64,000 nucleotides of DNA, from positions 1 to 64,000 of the forward strand of contig NZ_CANLTR010000015.1 of NCBI RefSeq assembly GCF_947494055.1, read 5' to 3'. Numbering within the stretch: the first letter of the stretch is position 1; every line of letters starts with the position of its first letter. Shown here in pieces: positions 16,987 to 26,079 of the stretch. This DNA comes from an uncultured Jannaschia sp. GTDB lineage: Bacteria > Pseudomonadota > Alphaproteobacteria > Rhodobacterales > Rhodobacteraceae. The notes below the pieces were generated by a model. It made no database searches, was not told the DNA's origin, and saw only the letters and a program-made list of their open reading frames with translations. The position numbers and the translations under genes were made by a program.

Positions 16987-17844
16987 ATGGGCGGGACCGT
17001 TCTTTTCCTGGCGGGTGCCCTGCTGGTCGTCTTCGTCTTCTACGACTTCCTCCGCACGACCATCAGCATGGCGGGCCTCGGGCCGCTGACCTTCCGGATC
17101 ACATATGGCCTCTTGCGGCTCGCATGCCGTTGGGTCCCGCTCCTGGAACGGCGCTTCGGCGCGGGGATGCGGAACATGATCGGGCCTTCGATCCTGACGG
17201 CGATCGCCCTCAACTGGATCATCCTCCACCTCGCGGGCTACGTTGCCATGTTCGCCGCGGGGCGGTCGCTGGCCAAGGCGGATACCGGCGCGGCCGCGAC
17301 CCTGCTCGAGACGGTCGCGTTCGTCGGCGCCTCGCTCTCGACGCTTGGCGCCTCGATCGTCGAGCCGACGAACGGGTGGTGGGACAACCTGTCGATGGTC
17401 GCGGCCGTCAACGGCATGGTCGTCCTGACGCTGTCGGTCAGCTTCATCCTGACCATTCTTCAGATCACCACCGCGGCCCGCACCTTCGCCTTGCGCGTCC
17501 ACACGCTGACGGATCTCGAACCCGACGACACGGCGAGGCAACTCGAACGGATCGCGCCGCTCGGCCCCGACTTCTGCAGCCTCGTGACGCAGATCACGGC
17601 CTCGCCGCTGCCGGGCGTCTTCGTTCCGAACGACCCGAGCATGAACTTTCCAGCCGCCATCGTCCGGGTCTGCGACGTGCTGGAGCGCGCCGAGGACGAG
17701 CTCAAGCGAAGCCGGACCCCGCGTCACCGGACGGCCGAGCTCGAACGCGCCACGGCGGTCCTGGGCCGGCTGGCAGTTCACGATCCCGATGCGAGCATCG
17801 CGGGCGCCATGCGCTGGGCCAGGGAGCACGATCTCAGACGCTGA
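16987..17844 (+). CDS. Membrane protein resembling a two-helix ion channel
   Basis: A 285-residue protein. The N-terminal 160 residues contain about four hydrophobic segments: FLAGALLVVFVFYDFL, ILTAIALNWIILHLAGYVAM, a pore-like loop at 105-125 (ETVAFVGASLSTLGASIVE) and VAAVNGMVVLTLSVSFILTI. A soluble helical tail of about 120 residues follows. The topology recalls potassium-channel (Ion_trans_2) subunits, but the filter position reads STLGAS (118-123) instead of TVGYG, so potassium selectivity is not supported. ATG 16987 is preceded by GGGGGG. It stands alone between the sugar operon and the convergent acetamidase gene. Function unknown. Confidence 0.75.
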   Translation: MGGTVLFLAGALLVVFVFYDFLRTTISMAGLGPLTFRITYGLLRLACRWVPLLERRFGAGMRNMIGPSILTAIALNWIILHLAGYVAMFAAGRSLAKADTGAAATLLETVAFVGASLSTLGASIVEPTNGWWDNLSMVAAVNGMVVLTLSVSFILTILQITTAARTFALRVHTLTDLEPDDTARQLERIAPLGPDFCSLVTQITASPLPGVFVPNDPSMNFPAAIVRVCDVLERAEDELKRSRTPRHRTAELERATAVLGRLAVHDPDASIAGAMRWAREHDLRR

Positions 17845-17869
17845 GGCAGCCGGGCGGCGCCGGCGACCG

Positions 17870-18793
17870 TCAGGCCAGATGCGTCTTCGCCAGCATCATG
17901 TGGATGCCCTTGTGGCCGTTCACCGTCTGCGTCACGTGAAGATCGCCGGCGAGCGAGCAGAGCATGTAGGCCTCCTCCCGCGTCAGACCTTTCGCCGCGA
18001 CGATCAGGTCGATCATGTCGCGCGTCGCGTCCTCGGCGCAGCGGTCCAGGCTCGGATGCGTGGCGAGCGTGATCCAGTGCGTCGGCGTCTCCGCCCGGAT
18101 CTTCGGAGGCAGGTCGTCGCGCAGCGTCAGGCGGAAACGCCCTTCCAGCGCCGTCTCGATGGCGGTGATGCAGACCTCGCCGTCGCCCTGCGCCCCGTGC
18201 CCGTCGCCGCAGGAGAAGAGCGCGCCGTCCGCGTGGACCGGCAGATAGAGGGTCGTGCCGGCCACCAGTTCCTTGCAGTCGAGGTTGCCGCCATGCGCGC
18301 GCGGCTCGATGGTGGAGATGCGGCGCCAGTTCGGCGGCGGCGCGACGCCCATCACTCCGAAGAACGGCGCGAGCGGAAGGTCCGCGCCCCACGGCATCCG
18401 CGCCGTCATCGTCTCCGCGTCGAGCGGCAGGATGTGGTTCGTGGGCGTGTCGAACTCGAGCGGCAGCGTCCCGGCCAGCGGGCGGATGACGTTGTAGCCC
18501 CAGTCCTGCCGCAGGGCGACGTCGAGGATGTCGATCTGCAGCACCTGCCCCGCCTTCGCGCCGCGAACCGCGACCGGGCCCGTGAGGATATGCCCGGGGC
18601 GCCCCGGCAGGCCCTTCGCGTGGATCGCGTGCAGCTCCGGCGGCACGTGGAACCCCTCGCCCGGCAACATGTCCGGCCCGCCGGACACGGTGCGGATCGT
18701 GACTTCTGTCCCGCTCTCGACCTCGGCGACCGGCGGAAGCGTGGCGTCGAAGAAACCCCAGTGGCAGGTGTCCGGCCCCGCATCGACGATCAC
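17870..18793 (-). CDS. Acetamidase/formamidase family protein
   Basis: A 307-residue FmdA/AmdA-family hydrolase that releases ammonia from short amides. Family stretches include TVSGGPDMLPGEGFHVPPEL, the DGALFSCGDGHGAQGDGEVC metal/active-site region and the C-terminal LTREEAYMLCSLAGDLHVTQ. I chose GTG 18793 because it overlaps the upstream stop as GTGA with AGAGG eight bases before; an ATG further up would lie inside the upstream gene. It is translationally coupled to an M20 amidohydrolase, so the pair may open an N-acyl or amide compound stepwise; the natural substrate is unknown. Confidence 0.88.
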   Translation of the reverse strand: MIVDAGPDTCHWGFFDATLPPVAEVESGTEVTIRTVSGGPDMLPGEGFHVPPELHAIHAKGLPGRPGHILTGPVAVRGAKAGQVLQIDILDVALRQDWGYNVIRPLAGTLPLEFDTPTNHILPLDAETMTARMPWGADLPLAPFFGVMGVAPPPNWRRISTIEPRAHGGNLDCKELVAGTTLYLPVHADGALFSCGDGHGAQGDGEVCITAIETALEGRFRLTLRDDLPPKIRAETPTHWITLATHPSLDRCAEDATRDMIDLIVAAKGLTREEAYMLCSLAGDLHVTQTVNGHKGIHMMLAKTHLA

Positions 18794-19950
18794 GCCGGCA
18801 ACCTCTGCTCGGCCAGCGTGACCCACCAGCTGCAACCGGCCGGGATGATCTCGTCGTTGAAGTCGTAGGCGGGGTGGTGCAGTCCGGCGGACGGTCCGTT
18901 GCCGATCTGGATATAGGCCCCGGGGCAGGCTTCCAGCATGTAGGCGAAGTCCTCGCCCCCCGTGGTGCGCGGCGCCTCGGCATCGACGTGGCCGGCGACG
19001 GCCCGGGCGGCCTCGGCGGCGTAGATCGTCTCGGTCTCGTGGTTCGCCATGACCGGATACGGCACCTCCTCGAGATGGAACGCCGCCGTCGCGCCGTAGG
19101 CGGACGCCGTCGCCTCCACCAGCCGGCGAATGTCGTCGACCGCCTTGGCCCGCGTCCCCTTGTCGAAGCTGCGGATCGTGCCACGCAACGTGGCCGCGTC
19201 GGGAATGACGTTGAACGCGTGCGTATCGGTATGGAACGCGGTGACCGAGACGACGAGCGGCTGCTGCGGGTCGGTGTTGCGCGCGACGACCGATTGCAGC
19301 GCCATCACGATGGCGGAGGCCGTGAGCGTGGTGTCGACGGTGTTCTGCGGCCGCGCCGCGTGCCCGCCGCGTCCCCGCACCTCGATGCGGAAGCTGTCGA
19401 CGGAGGCGTAGAACGGGCCGGGCCGGATTGCGAAGGCGCCGGCGGGGAGCATCGGCGAATTGTGCATCCCGTAGATCTCGGCGATGCCGAAGCGCTCGAT
19501 CAGCCTATCCTCCAGCATCGCCTTGGCACCCGCCCCGCCTTCCTCGGCCGGCTGGAACACGACGGCGACGGTGCCCGCGAAATTGCGCGTCTCCGCGAGG
19601 TACTTCGCCGCGCCGAGGAGCATGGCGGTATGGCCGTCATGGCCGCAGGCATGCATCACCCCGGGCACGGTCGAGGCGTGATCGGCGCCGGTCGCCTCCC
19701 GGATCGGCAGCGCGTCCATGTCGGCGCGCAGCCCGATCGTCGGCCCCGACGCTTGACCGTGGATCAGGCCGACCACGCCGGTCCGCCCGATCCCCTCGTG
19801 CACCTCGTCGCAGCCGAAGGCCCGAAGGCGGTCTGTCACCGTCGCGGCGGTGCGGTGCACGTCGTATTGCAGTTCCGGATGGGCATGCAGGTCGCGGCGC
19901 CAAGCGGTGATCTCCGGCAGCAATTCGGCGAAGCGGTTGCGGATGGGCAT
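18790..19950 (-). CDS. M20 family amidohydrolase (hippurate-hydrolase-like)
   Basis: A 386-residue di-metal amidohydrolase of the M20D type, which cleaves N-acyl amino acids. Metal-binding motifs are visible: WRRDLHAHPELQYD near residue 20, GLRADMDALPI near 75, HACGHDGHTAML near 100 and VFQPAEEGGAGAKAML near 130. The dimerisation domain starts around RGRGGHAARP, and GGEDFAYML near the end provides another ligand region. AGAAGGA precedes ATG 19950. It is only 20 bases downstream of the MscS gene and overlaps the acetamidase gene by four. Confidence 0.93.
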   Translation of the reverse strand: MPIRNRFAELLPEITAWRRDLHAHPELQYDVHRTAATVTDRLRAFGCDEVHEGIGRTGVVGLIHGQASGPTIGLRADMDALPIREATGADHASTVPGVMHACGHDGHTAMLLGAAKYLAETRNFAGTVAVVFQPAEEGGAGAKAMLEDRLIERFGIAEIYGMHNSPMLPAGAFAIRPGPFYASVDSFRIEVRGRGGHAARPQNTVDTTLTASAIVMALQSVVARNTDPQQPLVVSVTAFHTDTHAFNVIPDAATLRGTIRSFDKGTRAKAVDDIRRLVEATASAYGATAAFHLEEVPYPVMANHETETIYAAEAARAVAGHVDAEAPRTTGGEDFAYMLEACPGAYIQIGNGPSAGLHHPAYDFNDEIIPAGCSWWVTLAEQRLPA

Positions 19951-19970
19951 GGTCGGATCCTTCTGGATGT

Positions 19971-20804
19971 TCAGGTATCGGAGCGTCTCTGGCGTTCCGC
20001 CGCGGCGGGGACGACGACCTGCGACGCGCCGACCGATGCGATGGCCGCCTTGCCGCGCACCGTCAGGTCGCTGACGAAGACGAACTGGTCACGCATGTCG
20101 AACGGATAGGCCTTGAGGCGGTAATGCGTGCCATAGGGCGTCTCCGACAGGATGACGATCACCGGGCGTTCGAAATCCAGGTAGGCGCTCGTCATCGCGA
20201 CGTTGCGGAGTGCGGCCCGGAGGGCCTTGGCGTCGTGGTCGGGTGCGACCCAGAACTCGGCCACGCACAACAGCGTCCGGGCGCCGTCGTTGCCGTTGAC
20301 GACGTTTTCTTTCCAGAGCCGGATATGCGGCGCCGTCACGATGTCGTCGGCGGGCGTGCGGAGCCGGATCGACCGCAGGCCGACCGACTGCACCTCGCCG
20401 TAATCCTCACCGACCTTGACCCAGTCGCCCGGCCGGTAGGGCTTCTCGACGATGGCGACGACCCCGGCGATCAGGCTGCTGACGTAATCCTTGAAGGCGA
20501 AGCCGATGGCGACGCTGGCCGCGCCCGCGATGACGAGGAAGTTCTGAAAGGTGATGTTGAAGACGATTGGGATGATCCAGAGGATCGCCCCCACCAGCAG
20601 GAACAGCCGGATCAACGGCACCGCGCCCAGAACGTAGAGCCGGACCTGGCTCGGCCCGGTCTGCGCGAGGCGCGGGAAGGTCCGGCGGACGAAGAAGATG
20701 ATCGCCCAAGTCCCGAGGACGATCAACGCGATCTTGACGAAGCTGATGTCCTGGAGGTCGTTGATGAGCTTCGCGGCCTTCTGGCCTGCCTCGTCTCCGT
20801 TCAT
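19971..20804 (-). CDS. Small-conductance mechanosensitive (MscS-type) channel
   Basis: A 277-residue MscS-family protein with three N-terminal hydrophobic helices and a cytoplasmic beta domain. The pore-lining helix reads NFLVIAGAASVAIGFAFKDY with the small-residue/Gly pattern of TM3, followed by SSLIAGVVAIVEKPYRPGDW and a VKVGEDYGEVQSVGLRSIRL beta domain with the TPADDIVTAPH stretch. It releases solutes on membrane tension. Its start lies two bases after the stop of an uncharacterised gene, so it is co-translated with that gene. It may open in response to the two upstream proteins rather than only turgor; that is inference from context. Confidence 0.93.
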   Translation of the reverse strand: MNGDEAGQKAAKLINDLQDISFVKIALIVLGTWAIIFFVRRTFPRLAQTGPSQVRLYVLGAVPLIRLFLLVGAILWIIPIVFNITFQNFLVIAGAASVAIGFAFKDYVSSLIAGVVAIVEKPYRPGDWVKVGEDYGEVQSVGLRSIRLRTPADDIVTAPHIRLWKENVVNGNDGARTLLCVAEFWVAPDHDAKALRAALRNVAMTSAYLDFERPVIVILSETPYGTHYRLKAYPFDMRDQFVFVSDLTVRGKAAIASVGASQVVVPAAAERQRRSDT

Positions 20805-20806
20805 CG

Positions 20807-21979
20807 CTATATCCCGTCCCTCGGGAGCCCGGCATCGCCCAGCGCGGCCCGCACGGCCGGGTAGGCGCGCGGCACGACCGAGAGCCGCGTCCGGTCCCCC
20901 TCCCCGGATCGCTCGACGAGCCCCGCCGCGACGAGCGCGGGAACCACTCTGTCCGTGTCGGGCAGCGGCAGGACGCGCGACAGCAGGTGCGGCGACAGAC
21001 CGCCGTGGACCAGAAGGGCATGGATGGTGAGAAGTGCGCTCTGCCGATTGGCATCGGGAACCTCGTGTTCCGGCGCGGGCGCGATCCAGAACGTGTCGTC
21101 GTCATGGATGTCCGGCACGCTCTCGTCGTCACCATTCGGATGCAGGTCGCTGATCGAAGCCCGCCAGAGGGCCCAGGCGACCCAGGGAATGCCGAACGAC
21201 CGGGCGGCGAGGCGGACGAACACATCGTGCGGCGCATCGTCCTCCGTCTCGAAGACGTCGTCCCCGTTCTCGACCCGCCGGAACCGGATGCCCTGCGCCC
21301 TCGTGGCCTTGGTCAGGGCACCGAACCAGGCCTGCAGATGCGCCCCGTCATAGGCCTGGAACGTATAGGGCTTCGGCAGGAGCATCGCGGCGTCCGCGGC
21401 CTTGGACAGGTAGGCCCAGGCCCAGCTGTCGCAGCCGACGAACACCGGACGCTCGGACCCGGCAATCGCAGCGAGCAAGGCGCGGATCGTGTCGAGGCCG
21501 GCGGCATCGCGAAGGAACCACTCCTCCAGATGGGGGATGACGAGCACGCCTTCTCCGGACAGGTCGGGCGCCGGCGGGCCCGGATCGTCGACAAGGAGCG
21601 CGCGGTCCGGAGCCTCGAGCACCGGGAGGGCCTGCGCCCGTGTCCAGGCGTCGATCAGGTCGCGTCCGCCCGGCGGCAGGGCGACGACCTGCACGCGGGA
21701 GCCGGCCTCGGGCTGCGCCAGCCACTCCGCGTAGCTGTGTGCGAGGTCGCGCAGGACCGGCTGCCACGGCGGCGGCGGGACGATTTCGTCGAGCCTTTCG
21801 GTCGTCGTGCGGTCCAGACGCGTCTCGTCCACCAGCGGTCCGTCCGGCTCCGCCCGTGCGAAAAGATCCCGGGCGCGCGTGAGAAGGCGCTGCAGGGTTT
21901 CGTCCGCCGGCATGGACGGTTCGGAGAACGTGTTGAACGTCCGGAAGGCCCTGGGGGCCAGCGGGTCGTGTTCGGGCAT
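20807..21979 (-). CDS. Uncharacterised protein: degenerate P-loop-like domain plus winged helix
   Basis: A 390-residue soluble protein I do not recognise by name. Residues 95-110 (VQVVALPPGGRDLIDAW) look like a P-loop strand-turn whose GKS/T is missing. GVLVIPHLEEWF at 144-155 resembles a Walker B strand, and GSERPVFVGCDSWAWAYL at 174-191 a following strand-helix. The C-terminal 75 residues (LLTIHALLVHGGLSPHLLSR on to ALVAAGLVERSGEGDRTRLS) look like a winged helix. An acidic linker lies at 240-310. It sits 66 bases after a coiled-coil receptor-like gene and two bases before an MscS channel. Together these suggest a sensing ATPase-like adaptor, but nothing is proven. Confidence 0.6.
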   Translation of the reverse strand: MPEHDPLAPRAFRTFNTFSEPSMPADETLQRLLTRARDLFARAEPDGPLVDETRLDRTTTERLDEIVPPPPWQPVLRDLAHSYAEWLAQPEAGSRVQVVALPPGGRDLIDAWTRAQALPVLEAPDRALLVDDPGPPAPDLSGEGVLVIPHLEEWFLRDAAGLDTIRALLAAIAGSERPVFVGCDSWAWAYLSKAADAAMLLPKPYTFQAYDGAHLQAWFGALTKATRAQGIRFRRVENGDDVFETEDDAPHDVFVRLAARSFGIPWVAWALWRASISDLHPNGDDESVPDIHDDDTFWIAPAPEHEVPDANRQSALLTIHALLVHGGLSPHLLSRVLPLPDTDRVVPALVAAGLVERSGEGDRTRLSVVPRAYPAVRAALGDAGLPRDGI

Positions 21980-22045
21980 GGGCGGTCCTGTCGGTCCGGG
22001 CGAGGCTATCCCGCCCGGTCGCCGCCGGAAAGTGCCGCAAACGGA

Positions 22046-23689
22046 CTACAGAAGGAAGTCGTCGAACTCGTCTTCGTCTTCGGTCGGTTCGTCCTGAACC
22101 TCCGGAAGACCGAGAGCCTCGCGGTGCACCGTCCGTTCGACCTCCATCGTGTAGCTCGCATAGAGCCAGGGGATGTCTTGGTATTCCTCGTCGGCGCCCG
22201 GAACCGTGGTCCGGATCGTCCCGGCCAGATCGGCGAAAGCCGGCGCGTAGCTCGCCGCGGCCTGGAAGGCCTGGATCGCCGCGGCCGACGACGTCGCAAG
22301 GCGCGTCGACTGCGACTGGAGGGCTTCCCGACCCGTCGAGATCTGATCCACCATTCGGGCGATCCCCGTGGAACGCTGGGATAGGGTCTCCTGGATCGTC
22401 GACAGCTGCGCCAGATCCGCTTCGAGGCCGGTCTGCTCGAGGGCCTTGGACGTCCGGCGGATGCGCTTGAGGGCGACGCTGATCTGCTCGATCAGACTGG
22501 AGGACCGCTCCACGACGGCGCGCACATGGCCGGCCAGGAAGGGCAGCGGCGTATCGGTATTCGATAGCTTGCTGGCCACGATCAGGGCGTTGAAGACCGA
22601 TGTCTCGAGCGCGCCGTTGAGGCTGCTCGCCTTCTCGAGATTGAGCTGCGCCCGGTCGATCCGCTCGACGAGATCGCCCAGCAGATCGACCGTGTTGTCG
22701 AGCTTGGCGCGCCCCGAGGAAACGGCGTTGAGCATCCCGTCGTTCGTCCGCCGGTTGGCGTCGACCCATGCGTTCGAGGAATCGAACCCCTCGTCGCTGT
22801 GCAGCGCGGTATCGGCCGCAAGCACGTCGGAAAGAGAGTTCAGCGCTTCGAGGGCACTGCCCGTTTCCGTGCCGAGATCCCGGGAAAGGGCATCGATCTG
22901 TGCGGAGACGACGACGGGGATCGAACGGGCCTCGGTCTCGTCCGCCGACCAATCCAGGGCGGCGTTCAGATGCTCGACGCGCTGCGCGAAGGCGTCGGGA
23001 AACTGAAGGCATCCGACAAGGCGGCCGACGGCCTGGCTCACACCGGCGCGAAGCTCACCCGCCGCCGTCTTGACCCGGGCGATATGCGCGTCGTGCGCCT
23101 CCTTCAGGGTCGCGAGGTTCTCCTGGCGGGACTCGCCCTGGCGCAGGATCGAATGGAACTCGCTGGCGATCGTGGCAAGCTCGGCGCGGGCGAGACCGCT
23201 CTGCTGCTGGATCGCGGCGATCAGCTTGGACGACGCCGTCGAGGATCGCTTCAATTCCTCCAGCTGGGTATCGAGGGTCTGGACGAAGACGGAGACCTGT
23301 TCCGTGTCCACGGAGGTTTCGGCCAGCGTGGTCTTGGTCAGAAACGACACGGATTGAAGCTCGACGGCGCACCGGTCGATTTCCCGCAGGGTCGTGGTCA
23401 CGGAAATCAGGGCCGACTGGAATTTCTTGTTGGCGAGCGATTGCGCCGCCATCTCGGCCGCTTTCGCCGCGCGTCCGGTATGGGCGAAGAAGCTGGAATA
23501 GGAGGCCTGATCGGCCTCGTCGGAGGTCGTCGATTCGGTTGCGTCAAGAAGGCAAGCAACCTGCGTGGCGAATTCCCCGGCCGTATCCCGGATCGTCTCG
23601 AGTTCGAGGAATGCCACTTCGAACGTCCCGGCCACGTTGCTGGCCAACTGTCCCAAGGACAGCGTTTGCGAAGAAACACCATCAGTCAT
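22046..23689 (-). CDS. Long coiled-coil protein, chemoreceptor/CheZ-like
   Basis: A 547-residue, almost entirely helical protein without membrane segments, rich in Ala, Ser, Gln and Glu heptads similar to the signalling bundles of methyl-accepting proteins. At residues 224-241 it has LVGCLQFPDAFAQRVEHL, close to the LQFxDxxxQxxEHV motif shared by CheZ-type and alphaproteobacterial cytoplasmic chemotaxis-like proteins. The C-terminus is very acidic (EDEPTEDEDEFDD type) and ends DDFLL. ATG 23689 with AGGG five bases upstream is preferred; ATG 23707 is possible. It is the first gene of a run leading to the P-loop-like protein and MscS channel. Target unknown. Confidence 0.7.
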   Translation of the reverse strand: MTDGVSSQTLSLGQLASNVAGTFEVAFLELETIRDTAGEFATQVACLLDATESTTSDEADQASYSSFFAHTGRAAKAAEMAAQSLANKKFQSALISVTTTLREIDRCAVELQSVSFLTKTTLAETSVDTEQVSVFVQTLDTQLEELKRSSTASSKLIAAIQQQSGLARAELATIASEFHSILRQGESRQENLATLKEAHDAHIARVKTAAGELRAGVSQAVGRLVGCLQFPDAFAQRVEHLNAALDWSADETEARSIPVVVSAQIDALSRDLGTETGSALEALNSLSDVLAADTALHSDEGFDSSNAWVDANRRTNDGMLNAVSSGRAKLDNTVDLLGDLVERIDRAQLNLEKASSLNGALETSVFNALIVASKLSNTDTPLPFLAGHVRAVVERSSSLIEQISVALKRIRRTSKALEQTGLEADLAQLSTIQETLSQRSTGIARMVDQISTGREALQSQSTRLATSSAAAIQAFQAAASYAPAFADLAGTIRTTVPGADEEYQDIPWLYASYTMEVERTVHREALGLPEVQDEPTEDEDEFDDFLL

Positions 23690-23835
23690 CGCGACCCTAC
23701 CTCTCATCTCGCACGGAGGCGCCTTACCGGCAGAGAGTCTAACAAATCTTGAATCCGGACCCGTTTCGCCGGTCGCTTGTTCGAGACAATTCGCCTGTCC
23801 GTTTCGGTATCACCCGTCGGGACGATGCCTCCGCG

Positions 23836-24507
23836 TCACTTGGGCATGACGAAGACTTCCCGCACGCTGGCCTTGTCGCTGGTCGAGACGGCATACAGGA
23901 CGGCCTCGGCGATATCCTCCGGCTGTATCTTGTCCGGCTTCTCGGCGTCGAAGAAGGCCGTGTTCACCATTCCCGGCGCGATGATCGTGCATCGGCCGCC
24001 CCATTCCGCCATCTCTTCGGCCAGGTTGCCGCCGTAGCCGTGGACGAACCATTTCGACGCGCCGTAGACCGAGCCGGCGATGGTCCGGCGCCCCGCGGCC
24101 GACCCCGTCATCAGCATGTGCCCCTTGCGCGGCTTCAGGTGCGGCAAGGCGGCCTTGGCAGTGTATAGCACGCCGAGAATGTTGGTGTGGACGAGCCGAT
24201 GCCATGCCTCGGGATCGCCGTTCTCGGTACCCGGCACGTCCAGCCCCGTACCCGCATTTGCAAAGGCGGCATCGACACCGCCGAACCGGTCCGACAGGCG
24301 CCCCAGCGCCTTCTGCTGTTGCTCGAGCTGGGCGACGTCGCCGGGCAGGGCGAGTGCCGTCGCGCCCAGTTCCTCGGCCATCTCCGTGATCCTGTCCGCG
24401 TTGCGCGCGAACAGGCCGACATTCCAGCCTGCCTCCACCGCAGCGCGCGCGGTCGCCGCACCGATCCCGCTCGAAGCACCGGTGATGAACATGGTCTTGC
24501 CGGTCAT
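23836..24507 (-). CDS. SDR-family oxidoreductase
   Basis: A 223-residue short-chain dehydrogenase with the cofactor motif TGASSGIGAATARAAVEAGW near the N-terminus. ANAG replaces NNAG near residue 88, and the catalytic Tyr/Lys sit in GSVYGASKWFVHGYGGNL. APGMVNTAFFD follows the active site. It belongs to the NADP-type YdfG-like group. No partner gene indicates its substrate. It is on the same strand as, but 146 bases upstream of, the coiled-coil gene, and is probably a separate unit. Confidence 0.9.
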   Translation of the reverse strand: MTGKTMFITGASSGIGAATARAAVEAGWNVGLFARNADRITEMAEELGATALALPGDVAQLEQQQKALGRLSDRFGGVDAAFANAGTGLDVPGTENGDPEAWHRLVHTNILGVLYTAKAALPHLKPRKGHMLMTGSAAGRRTIAGSVYGASKWFVHGYGGNLAEEMAEWGGRCTIIAPGMVNTAFFDAEKPDKIQPEDIAEAVLYAVSTSDKASVREVFVMPK

Positions 24508-24618
24508 GGCCTTCCTTTCGACGATCGTCCTTTGCGGGCGTCCTCCACCCGCTTTGCGACAACGCGGGTCCGGGGAGGAAGTTGCGCCACGATGCCGCCG
24601 AACGGCGCAAGCTCGATA

Positions 24619-26079
24619 TCACCGATGGCCCGCCCAGCTCCGGTCGTCGGTAAAGGCGCGACCGGGGGAGATCCGGGCGGGTCCGTATCCATCCGGCAGG
24701 ATATCGACGGGCGCGAGTGACGTGCGCGCGGCCGCCAGCAGGACGTTGGTCCGCCCGAGAGAACTCGGCGGACCCCGGACAGCGTATACGTGCGGATAGA
24801 GCTCCATCAGGATCGCATGGACCCCGCGGGCGAGCGGTCCGTCGGGTGCGTCGATCAGGTTCACGTAGACCGGACCGTCCACGATCGTCCGGAGGCGTTC
24901 GAAGGTTTCGCGCGTGACCAGATGGGCCGGCACCGAATTGGACGAGAACGCATCCATCACGGCCGCGTCGAACCGGCGATCCGTCTCGTTCAGATAGACC
25001 CGGCCGTCCGCGTGGACGATGCCGAGCCGGTCTCCGGCCCCGGCGATCATCGGGCCGGCCCGGGGCATGTGCCACCTGACCACCCGCGTCACGAGCGGGT
25101 CGATCTCCACCGCGACCGCCCGCGCGTCGGGACGCGCGGCGAGCAGCTTCGCAGGCAGCGTGTAGCCGCCCCCGCCGACGAACAGGACGGAAGGCCCCGG
25201 ACCCAGATCGCGGTCGAGGCGCGCCCAAAGCCATTTCGTGTAGGACAATGCGAGCACGGGGGCGCTTCCGTTCGGATCGCCGTCCTCGACGATTTGTTCG
25301 GCGGCCTGCGTGATACCGTCGGAATAGAGCCGGACCTCGCCACCTTCATCCGCGACGTGGAGGCAGGAGAGACCGGACTCGTACATGCAGGGCGACCCCC
25401 CGGCCACGCCCGCGAACATCACGATCGCCGCGGCACCGACCATGCCGCCGGATGGCGGCCCAGCCGTGGGGGCAACGGCTTCCTCGCCATCCCCGCCCCC
25501 GGATGCGCAGCCGCGGAGGAACGGGATGCAGGCAAGGGTCAGGGCTCCGCATACGGCGAAGGTCGCCACGGAGCCGATGAGCGGGAGGGCGACGAAACCG
25601 GAGAGGATCGCGCCGAAGATCGCGCCGCACGACCCGGCGGCGAGGACGAGGCCCAGCGACGACCCCTCGCGACCGGGCCTGGCCTCGATGGCGAGCTTCG
25701 CGAGGAAGGGCGAAGGCAGGCTGACAAGCACGGATGCGGGGAAGAAGGTCAGGATGACGCTGACGAACATTCCGCCCGTTCCCCGCGCGCCGATCGCGTG
25801 AAGAAGGCCGAGGGCGGCCGGGGACAGCGCCATCAGAACGGCCGTCGCCACCAGCGCCTTGCGGACGGCGTCGACCGCGGCGGCGCGCGGCCGTTCGGCC
25901 ACGAACCCGCCCAGCGCGCTTCCAAGCGAGAAACCGGCGAGGACGGTCGCGATGACGGCCGTCCAGGTCAGCAGCGAGGTTCCGAAGAACGGGGCCAGCA
26001 CCCGCCCCGCCGCGATCTCGTAGGTGAGCCCCACGGCCGACAAGACGAGTATCAGGCCGATCGTGATCCAGAACCGCAT
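24619..26079 (-). CDS. Membrane-fused spermidine-synthase-like protein
   Basis: A 486-residue fusion. Residues 1-190 form about six or seven helices with MFS-like GFSLGSALGGFVAERPR (50-65) and a SLGLVLAAGSCGAIFGAILS segment. Residues 230-480 form a spermidine-synthase-like Rossmann domain with SVLFVGGGGYTLPAKLLA at about 297-314, AVAVEIDPLVTRVV at 321-334, HADGRVYL and AAVMDAFSSNSVPAHLVTRE. Such fusions are common in bacteria; whether they make polyamines is mostly untested. Start ATG 26079 gives a clean membrane N-terminus. It stands alone. Confidence 0.85.
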   Translation of the reverse strand: MRFWITIGLILVLSAVGLTYEIAAGRVLAPFFGTSLLTWTAVIATVLAGFSLGSALGGFVAERPRAAAVDAVRKALVATAVLMALSPAALGLLHAIGARGTGGMFVSVILTFFPASVLVSLPSPFLAKLAIEARPGREGSSLGLVLAAGSCGAIFGAILSGFVALPLIGSVATFAVCGALTLACIPFLRGCASGGGDGEEAVAPTAGPPSGGMVGAAAIVMFAGVAGGSPCMYESGLSCLHVADEGGEVRLYSDGITQAAEQIVEDGDPNGSAPVLALSYTKWLWARLDRDLGPGPSVLFVGGGGYTLPAKLLAARPDARAVAVEIDPLVTRVVRWHMPRAGPMIAGAGDRLGIVHADGRVYLNETDRRFDAAVMDAFSSNSVPAHLVTRETFERLRTIVDGPVYVNLIDAPDGPLARGVHAILMELYPHVYAVRGPPSSLGRTNVLLAAARTSLAPVDILPDGYGPARISPGRAFTDDRSWAGHR

